DNA of 13,614 nucleotides from positions 1-13,614 of the forward strand of contig CAMLLA010000069.1 in the NCBI GenBank assembly GCA_946480525.1. Direction: 5' to 3'. Under the pieces are notes generated by a model. The model was not told the DNA's origin, ran no database searches, and saw nothing but the letters and a program-made list of their open reading frames with translations. Within the stretch, counting starts at the first letter, position 1; each line of letters begins with the position of its first letter. The stretch comes from an uncultured Asticcacaulis sp. (lineage in GTDB: Bacteria > Pseudomonadota > Alphaproteobacteria > Caulobacterales > Caulobacteraceae). A program made the translations under genes and the position numbers. Of this stretch, positions 6,507-11,622 are shown one piece after another.

Positions 6507-6950
6507 TTAGACGCCGGGGCCGACGCGGACGTGAGCCCCGTCACCGTCGAGATTGATGAGCTTGCCAGCCTTGGGGCGGGTGTTGGTGGCGCTGGTGCGG
6601 GCGATCGTCTCATCGTCGAAGACGTAGACGTCCTTGCCGATGTCAGCGATCGTCACCGGGTCGGTGCCGTAGTTCTTCACGATGAGCACGCCGGTGCGGA
6701 CCGACGCCTTAACCGTGCCATCGGCGGCGCCACCGACGATGTTTTCTTCGACGTAGCCCACGACCTGGCAGAGCGCCGCGTCCACCGCCTGAGCTGCGGC
6801 GTCGACGCCTTGACCGACGCGGGCGGCGCGGAGGTACCCGGAAGCCAGCATGGCCATGGCGCCGCCGTAGATGGTGACACCCGACTTGACGCCGTACTGA
6901 TTGAAGCGGCCGTCACGGGTGGTGATTTTCTTTGGAGCGGAAAGCGCCAT
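6507..6950 (-). CDS. Probable capsid cement/decoration protein (DUF2190-like)
   Basis: This 147-residue protein has a small beta-rich pattern with the block SGVTIYGGAMAMLASGYLRA, a Gly-rich middle (YVEENIVGGAADGTVKASV) and the segment GKDVYVFDDETIARTSATNT. These features resemble the DUF2190/capsid cement proteins that sit next to major capsid genes in many phages. The assignment rests on position and general pattern, not on a unique motif. Such proteins bind the outside of the expanded head and stabilise it. The ATG lies one base after the stop of the protease gene, with a GAAGGGA ribosome site inside the protease end. Another possible role is a head-tail adaptor. Confidence 0.6.
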   Translation of the reverse strand: MALSAPKKITTRDGRFNQYGVKSGVTIYGGAMAMLASGYLRAARVGQGVDAAAQAVDAALCQVVGYVEENIVGGAADGTVKASVRTGVLIVKNYGTDPVTIADIGKDVYVFDDETIARTSATNTRPKAGKLINLDGDGAHVRVGPGV

Positions 6951-6951
6951 G

Positions 6952-7485
6952 TTAGTTGGTCCCTTCGGCTTTCAGGGTTTCGAGATAAGCGGCGGGGTCT
7001 AGGCCAAGCGTGGAGCAAACTGCCCTTTGTTCGGCCGTCAGGCTATCGGCGCCAGCGCCGGCCTTCTTTTCGTCGCCACTGGTGGCGTTCGGGTCGACGA
7101 TGACGGTCGAAGCCGTCATGTGTTCTTCGAACGCAGCGAAATCGGACGTTGCCCATTTCAGCATCCCCGGCCGTTGCGCAGGTGTGATCTTGCCGGCCTT
7201 GACATACGCGTCGACCGAGGCTGCGACCTTGTCAGCCTTCAGGGTCTTCACTTCGGTTTGCAGCTCGGCAAACACGGCAGCCGGCACGACCTTTTCATCG
7301 GCACCGATCTGACGGACGTTTGCGGAAGCCGTGATGATCGCTTCCTGAGAAGCCGAGTCTTCCAGGCCGAGGGCGCCCAAGGCGGCAGTTAGACGGCCAT
7401 TGCGGGCGTTGGAGGCGGCGATACATTCGGCGAGCGTCGCAGTCGCGGGCAGGCCGAGGCTCGCCGCCAGAGCGGTGAGGTCCAT
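6952..7485 (-). CDS. Nested scaffold protein (Mu gpZ-like), internal start in the protease gene
   Basis: ATG at 7485-7483 (residue 172 of the protease frame) has an AGGA ribosome site 7 bases upstream and would give a 177-residue protein in the same frame: MDLTALAASLGLPATATLAE and onward. In Mu the scaffold gpZ is known to be made from an internal start within the I gene, and it fills the prohead before being degraded. The start coincides with the junction between the protease domain and the helical scaffold region. The internal site is visible; its use is inferred. Confidence 0.55.
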   Translation of the reverse strand: MDLTALAASLGLPATATLAECIAASNARNGRLTAALGALGLEDSASQEAIITASANVRQIGADEKVVPAAVFAELQTEVKTLKADKVAASVDAYVKAGKITPAQRPGMLKWATSDFAAFEEHMTASTVIVDPNATSGDEKKAGAGADSLTAEQRAVCSTLGLDPAAYLETLKAEGTN

Positions 7486-7998
7486 GTCAGGTTCCTTCAG
7501 GGGGTTGAGAGAGGCAGCCAGCTTTTCGAGACCGTCGATGGCCGGCGTGTTGGTCAGGCTCGAATTGAAGATGCGCGTGACTTCATGCGTCGTCTTGTCG
7601 AAGCCGAAATAGGGGCTGATATAGCGGTACTCTTTGTCCACGATCTGCGCGGCCGCACGCGGCGTCCAATCGACCAGGCCGTAGATGCCATCGTCTTCGA
7701 TGACGTAGTCAGTGATCCAGCCAGCGGCCGGAGCTTGGCCCCCGACGCCATCCTTGGCGCCAAAAACCGATTGATGGTCATAGTCGAAGGGAAGTTGCTG
7801 ACCGCCCGCATACGCCCTGGTCGCCGCAACGATGCGCTCGGCGTGGGTACGATCCTTGACGATGAAGGTGCCACGGCCGTCGCGCAGTGTGAATGAGCCG
7901 ATCGGCAGCAGGCGGACGCGCTTAGGCGCCTCACGCCCGTCAAGGCTGACCTCGGCCATAGCCAGAGCTACTTGTTCATTGCCTGCCCCCTTTGCCAC
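6952..7998 (-). CDS. Head maturation protease with C-terminal scaffold (Mu gpI-like)
   Basis: The 348-residue protein matches the Mu-like prophage I protein family. Residues 25-45 hold RVRLLPIGSFTLRDGRG, residues 71-77 the FDYDHQS block with the likely catalytic His75, residues 103-131 the GIYGLVDWTPRAAAQIVDKE segment and YRYISPYF, and residues 143-153 IFNSSLTNTPA with the likely catalytic serine at 146 or 147. The remainder (from about 172) is an alanine-rich scaffold-like region with a coiled-coil look (ELQTEVKTLKADKVAA). The protease cleaves scaffold and capsid proteins in the prohead. The start is GTG at 7998; a GAGGA lies about 10 bases upstream. ATG at 7959 is a possible alternative but would drop the first residues of the domain. 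Confidence 0.9.
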   Translation of the reverse strand: MAKGAGNEQVALAMAEVSLDGREAPKRVRLLPIGSFTLRDGRGTFIVKDRTHAERIVAATRAYAGGQQLPFDYDHQSVFGAKDGVGGQAPAAGWITDYVIEDDGIYGLVDWTPRAAAQIVDKEYRYISPYFGFDKTTHEVTRIFNSSLTNTPAIDGLEKLAASLNPLKEPDMDLTALAASLGLPATATLAECIAASNARNGRLTAALGALGLEDSASQEAIITASANVRQIGADEKVVPAAVFAELQTEVKTLKADKVAASVDAYVKAGKITPAQRPGMLKWATSDFAAFEEHMTASTVIVDPNATSGDEKKAGAGADSLTAEQRAVCSTLGLDPAAYLETLKAEGTN

Positions 7999-8146
7999 GC
8001 GCCTAAAATCCTCAAAGCGAAGAAGCCGCGACAGACGCGGCCATCAGAGCCTTGAGTTATAAGGAAGCGATAAAGAGCCTATCAGGGTGAAATATTTCAG
8101 CAGAAGCGCGGTCGCGGCAGGCGCTGAAGCTGCTCTTAAGGGGCCT
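7999..8146 (-). other. Non-coding gap between MuF and protease genes, with hairpin and tiny leader frame
   Basis: No gene of normal size fits this 148-bp gap. It holds a possible promoter (separate entry), then on the minus strand a 10-codon frame (ATG at 8044, product MAASVAASSL, stop TGA at 8014-8012). It also holds a 6-bp GC hairpin GCCGCG-TCTGT-CGCGGC (8025-8041) followed by TTCTTCGCTTT. The TGA of the short frame overlaps the GAGGA that could serve the protease GTG start. The hairpin could be a weak terminator or a 5' leader structure; its T-run is interrupted. Confidence 0.4.
8056..8085 (-). promoter_or_regulatory. Possible sigma70-like promoter in front of the protease-capsid genes
   Basis: On the minus strand CTGATA (8085-8080) and TATAAC (8061-8056) are separated by 18 bases and match the -35 and -10 consensus at 4 and 5 of 6 positions. 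The site falls in the AT-richer part of the only long non-coding gap in the cluster. Such matches are common by chance, and Mu late promoters need an activator, so the call is weak. Confidence 0.25.
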
Positions 8147-9781
8147 TTAATTGCCCTTTATGGGCTGAACATCGTAGGTCCAGACCTCGGCGCTAAAATC
8201 GACAGTGACGACGCTGCTGTCAAGCCGTTTGGTGTATCGACGCACGAGCTGCTGCGCGAACTGAGCGTCAGGATTGATTTTTTGCCTGACGTCCAGTACC
8301 TTCACGTCATGCCTGCCACCGTCTCGGGCGTTATGGACGAGGCCTTCGACGAGTTCGACGGCATCGACCCTGGCAGGACGCTTCCACATCGTTTTGACGC
8401 TCACTTCCCTGCGTCGTTTGGCGATGGTCTCCACTAAAACGTAGTGATCGCCTTTGAACCTGGACACATAGACCAGCGTCGGCTGCCTGCGATCATCCAG
8501 CAGACCCACGATGATATATTCCGCATGCGCCGCGATATCGGTGACAGAGCGAATATCCTCATCGCCGATCGGCAGCTGTCCGCGTGCCAGTTCGTTGGCG
8601 CCGGTGCCGTGGTTTTTCCTGATATGTGCGACCGCGTCGGTGGTGAGGGTCCGAACGTAGCCTTTGAAGTCCTCTCCTTCGGCCGTTAGGGCTTTGACAA
8701 CGGCCGGATGCATGGCCGTCAGGCGAACCGATTCCTGCGTTCGTGCCTTCAGGACATGGTCAATGTTTGCCAGCTCGGCGGTGCGTGCCGGCGACGACCA
8801 AACCCAGTCGACCTGGTCGTAAGATTTCAGCGCTTCGGCGGCGAGCGGCAGCTTGTCCAGGAGGTCCGGCCGTGGCGTAACCAAACGGTTGGCACCATCG
8901 CGGAATAGGCTGGGCCCCACTACAACAGGCCACCCGCCTTTATCGACGACGACGCGATCGGTGTCGCTTGCCGACATTGGCGTAAGGAACTCCGCGGCCC
9001 CCTCCTCGATCGCGCGCGGGTTCGGCAGCGGAGCCGGCGAATGGCCCGGCCGCGCCGACAGCGGCCGCAGTGGCGCCTTGCCGACATTGAAGTTGAAGCC
9101 GGGATCAATGCCCTTCTCGATCTCGATCAGCTCGCCAGTGCGTTCATTCAGGTGGACAACCGGCTCAAATTTCGGCGGCGTCGTGATGAGCGAGCCCTTG
9201 CGCGTTTCATACATGCGCCTGGTCAGGCTGATCGTGCCGCAACGGCATCGCCATCCGCAGGGCGGATAGTGCGTGTTCCAGAACTCGTGGTCGACCGGCA
9301 AACAAATGCCAGCCCAGGCGCGGTGTTGCACCCGGACCTTGAAATCGCCGGCAGTCGTGTAGACCAGGTATGGGAAAGCCGCCTTATTGCGCTCGATGCG
9401 CTGCCAGTTGCCGTGGGCATAGGCCGAACGCAAATTGACCTGATAGATCGTACGCAAGCGCCGATCGGAGCCGAGCTGGACCAGCTTCTCTTCGCCGGTC
9501 GCTGGATCGGTCTGTTGTTGCTTGCCCCACCATCCGGCCTTCTGAAGCTTCGGCTTCAGGCCAGCCTTGAACTGTTCAAGCGTCTGACCCTCGCTGATCG
9601 CCTGGTCGACGGCCGCGCGCGTTTCCTCCAGTAGATCTCGCTGCATCATCTTGGCGACGGTGAATGCCTTGGCGTGTTCCTGTTGCCAGACATCCTGCCA
9701 GGCGAATCTGGGCTCCAGCCCCTTCGACCTGAAGAAGGCGATAGCCTCCTTCGGAGGTAAAGGCTGAAGCTCGACTTTCAT
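8147..9781 (-). CDS. MuF minor head protein (Mu gpF-like) fused to PBECR-type nuclease domains
   Basis: The 544-residue protein starts at ATG 9781-9779, which overlaps the preceding stop by one base (TGATG). Residues 30-190 are a MuF/SPP1 gp7-type head morphogenesis domain. It has RLRTIYQVNLRSAYAHGNW at about 108-126 and the conserved Cys/His tail HRAWAGIC (153-160), H165, HYPPCGWRCRC (171-181). MuF proteins sit in the head near the portal and some enter the cell with DNA. Residues 276-330 (VVVDKGGWPVVVGPSLFRDG ... AEALKSYDQVDWVWSSP) resemble the first half of PBECR2. Residues 370-500 (VAHIRKNHGTGANELARGQL, PIGDEDI, VSVKTMWKRPA) resemble PBECR3, a Barnase/EndoU/RelE-like nuclease of phage polyvalent proteins. 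Candidate active residues are His386, His391, Lys463 and Thr464. The first module seems truncated. MuF call is firm; the nuclease subfamily is from memory. Confidence 0.88.
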   Translation of the reverse strand: MKVELQPLPPKEAIAFFRSKGLEPRFAWQDVWQQEHAKAFTVAKMMQRDLLEETRAAVDQAISEGQTLEQFKAGLKPKLQKAGWWGKQQQTDPATGEEKLVQLGSDRRLRTIYQVNLRSAYAHGNWQRIERNKAAFPYLVYTTAGDFKVRVQHRAWAGICLPVDHEFWNTHYPPCGWRCRCGTISLTRRMYETRKGSLITTPPKFEPVVHLNERTGELIEIEKGIDPGFNFNVGKAPLRPLSARPGHSPAPLPNPRAIEEGAAEFLTPMSASDTDRVVVDKGGWPVVVGPSLFRDGANRLVTPRPDLLDKLPLAAEALKSYDQVDWVWSSPARTAELANIDHVLKARTQESVRLTAMHPAVVKALTAEGEDFKGYVRTLTTDAVAHIRKNHGTGANELARGQLPIGDEDIRSVTDIAAHAEYIIVGLLDDRRQPTLVYVSRFKGDHYVLVETIAKRRREVSVKTMWKRPARVDAVELVEGLVHNARDGGRHDVKVLDVRQKINPDAQFAQQLVRRYTKRLDSSVVTVDFSAEVWTYDVQPIKGN

Positions 9782-11280
9782 CAGGCCACCGTGATCGCAT
9801 TGGACAGGAAGGTCGCCGAGCCGTTGGCGTTGGTGACCGTCATGAAGCAGGTGACCGAAGCGCCGGAGTCCCCGGCCTGAAGCACATAGGTGCGAGCGGT
9901 GGCGCCTGCGATATCGACGCCACCCCGGCGCCACTGATAGGCATACGACAGCGCACCGCCTGCCCAGGTACCTGTTCCGAGGGTAAGGGTCTGGCCGACC
10001 GTCCCGGTACCAGTGATAGCGGGCGCGGACTCCGTGGTGATGTTAACCGGTTGGCCATATGCAGTCAGTTCGGCGAACGTGCTGCCGGATGCGAACAGGT
10101 CAATCTGAATGTCCACGTTACCGGCGAGGACACGGACGCCGTATTCCAGCGTCGCCCCCGTCGAGGCAGCGCCGCCGACGCCCTTCGGCCGCAGGCGCAG
10201 AATGCCGTCTATTACGTGGTTGAGGCTCCCCGACTGCGCATCAGGATTGCTTGAGCCGAAGTCGGCAAAGCTGCCCAGGGCGCCATAGAAGGCCTTGCAG
10301 CCGACAGGCACGGATACGCCGTCCGAGGCGGTGACCTTCGCCTTAACCCAGCCGGTCATGTACGCGTTCGAGACGCTTGACCAGGTGATGCTGTTACTCA
10401 GGCGGATAACGCCTTCAAGCCCGGCCGTTCCGGTGATGACCAGACGCTGTCCCGGACGGCCGTCCGTATCCGTGATCTTCGAGGCGACGATCGTCACACC
10501 GGTTACGGCGCCCGTGTTGTTGGCGACCCATCCAGTGGCAACCGTGCCAGTCGGCGGATTGGTCCCCGTCTTGGTTCCCGTTGTACCGGCGAAATCCCAT
10601 TCGGCATCGACGTTACCGCGCGCTGTGGCGTCGGCCGAGTCGGCGAAGAGGATCGATCGACTTTCGATAAAGGGCATAACGACCGCTGCCGCAGCCTGCG
10701 CCATGAGGAAGGCGGCCTTCGCAGTCGGATGCGTGCCGTCATACAGCATCGACGCATCGGCCGGGTTCGGGAACACGTTTTCCAGGTCGATCAGCAGGAT
10801 ATCGGTCAGTGTCTTCAGATAGTCGTTGAACGCGACGCGCTGCGTCTCCTGCGACCCTAAGATTGCGGTAGACTTTGGAATGGTGAAACGCGCCACCATG
10901 CAGTTGATCGCCTTCAGCTTATTGACGATCGTATGGTGGTTGTCCTTCATCTGCTGAAGCGAGTAGCCCGACAGGTCGTTCGTTCCGCCATTGAACAGAG
11001 CCAACGCCGGCATCTGCTTCAGCGCCTGGTCAATGCGGGCATCCATTTGAGGCATGGTGTTGCCGCCGACGCCGAGGTTTGAGCCAGGCGGGAAGTAAAG
11101 GCGGCCATTGGTCACCAGGCCGAGCCATTGGCGATAGTTGCGGTTGGGTGCGCCGGCCGTCAGGCTATCACCGATGCCGATGACACGCATGTCGCGCAAG
11201 AGCGGTGCCGCAGGTGCGGCGCCGGCAGCGCGCGGCCGAAGGTGCGAGGGCCGAGGAAACTTGAAGCCGGTGCCGAGCAT
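9781..11280 (-). CDS. SGNH/GDSL hydrolase with beta domain and C-terminal Ig-like domain
   Basis: The 499-residue protein starts at ATG 11280-11278, one base overlapped with the preceding stop (TGATG); longer in-frame starts run into the previous gene. Block I is VIGIGDSLTAG with nucleophile Ser39, block II is LGVGGN (Gly73), block III is FNGGTNDLSG (Asn101) and block V is YDGTHPT (Asp181, His184), so all four SGNH signatures are intact. Residues 205-410 are beta-rich, with VDAEWDFAG and GWVKAKVTASDG, and may be a carbohydrate-binding jelly roll. Residues 417-499 are an Ig-like domain with YAYQWRRGGVDIAGATARTY and a conserved Trp. SGNH hydrolases remove ester groups from lipids or polysaccharides. 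With spike genes next door, deacetylation of a surface glycan during adsorption is plausible. No signal peptide is evident; a virion location is inferred. Confidence 0.85.
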   Translation of the reverse strand: MLGTGFKFPRPSHLRPRAAGAAPAAPLLRDMRVIGIGDSLTAGAPNRNYRQWLGLVTNGRLYFPPGSNLGVGGNTMPQMDARIDQALKQMPALALFNGGTNDLSGYSLQQMKDNHHTIVNKLKAINCMVARFTIPKSTAILGSQETQRVAFNDYLKTLTDILLIDLENVFPNPADASMLYDGTHPTAKAAFLMAQAAAAVVMPFIESRSILFADSADATARGNVDAEWDFAGTTGTKTGTNPPTGTVATGWVANNTGAVTGVTIVASKITDTDGRPGQRLVITGTAGLEGVIRLSNSITWSSVSNAYMTGWVKAKVTASDGVSVPVGCKAFYGALGSFADFGSSNPDAQSGSLNHVIDGILRLRPKGVGGAASTGATLEYGVRVLAGNVDIQIDLFASGSTFAELTAYGQPVNITTESAPAITGTGTVGQTLTLGTGTWAGGALSYAYQWRRGGVDIAGATARTYVLQAGDSGASVTCFMTVTNANGSATFLSNAITVA

Positions 11281-11612
11281 CAGTCGTTCAAAGCCGAAAC
11301 AACGACTGTCTTGCCACCGACGCCAGCGATCGCGGTCACACGCCTGACAGCAGACACGCTGACATAGCCGTCGCAGACCTCGCGCGTGACCAGGTCCGCG
11401 TCGAGATTGCGCATGGGCAGGTACGTGATCGTCGCGCGGCCGCCATCCTGGACCGTGACGTGGATGGCCTTGGCGTAGACATCGAAGTCGCTGGCATTCG
11501 CTGCCACGACGCGTTCGCGGGCAGCTTGGCCCGAAATCACGCCGTCGCCTTCCCACCCGGCCGGGCGGACAAAGTAAGGGCTATGTGGGTCTTTCTTGGG
11601 ATCGTAGGGCAT
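11280..11612 (-). CDS. Small virion protein, spike-base-like
   Basis: The 110-residue product starts MPYDPKKDPHSPYFVRPAGW. Its second half alternates short beta strands: DFDVYAKAIHVTVQDGGRAT, YLPMRNLDADLVT and YVSVSAVRRVTAIAG. This pattern recalls the spike base proteins (RCAP_rcc01079-like) of alphaproteobacterial phages and the Rhodobacter gene transfer agent, which lie next to hydrolase or adhesin genes. That match is by eye and could be wrong; a generic small beta-sandwich is the alternative. The ribosome site is nearly ideal (TAAAGGAGG, overlapping the stop of the spike gene) and lies 4 bases from the ATG, so the protein should be well expressed. The stop overlaps the hydrolase start. 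Confidence 0.55.
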   Translation of the reverse strand: MPYDPKKDPHSPYFVRPAGWEGDGVISGQAARERVVAANASDFDVYAKAIHVTVQDGGRATITYLPMRNLDADLVTREVCDGYVSVSAVRRVTAIAGVGGKTVVVSALND

Positions 11613-11622
11613 GTGGCCTCCT

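Noticed and set aside
8138..8159. Possible hairpin AAGGG...CCCTT around the MuF stop codon
   Set aside because: The stem is short with a bulge, and on the minus strand it is not followed by a T-run, so it does not qualify as a terminator.
9782..9934. Upstream start at 9934 for the MuF frame
   Set aside because: The additional 51 residues overlap the Ig-like end of the hydrolase in another frame and do not resemble a MuF N-terminus.
11281..11556. Upstream start at 11556 for the SGNH hydrolase frame
   Set aside because: The extra 92 residues are out-of-frame translation of the spike-base-like gene, with a high Arg content. The TGATG junction at 11280 fits the other couplings in this cluster.
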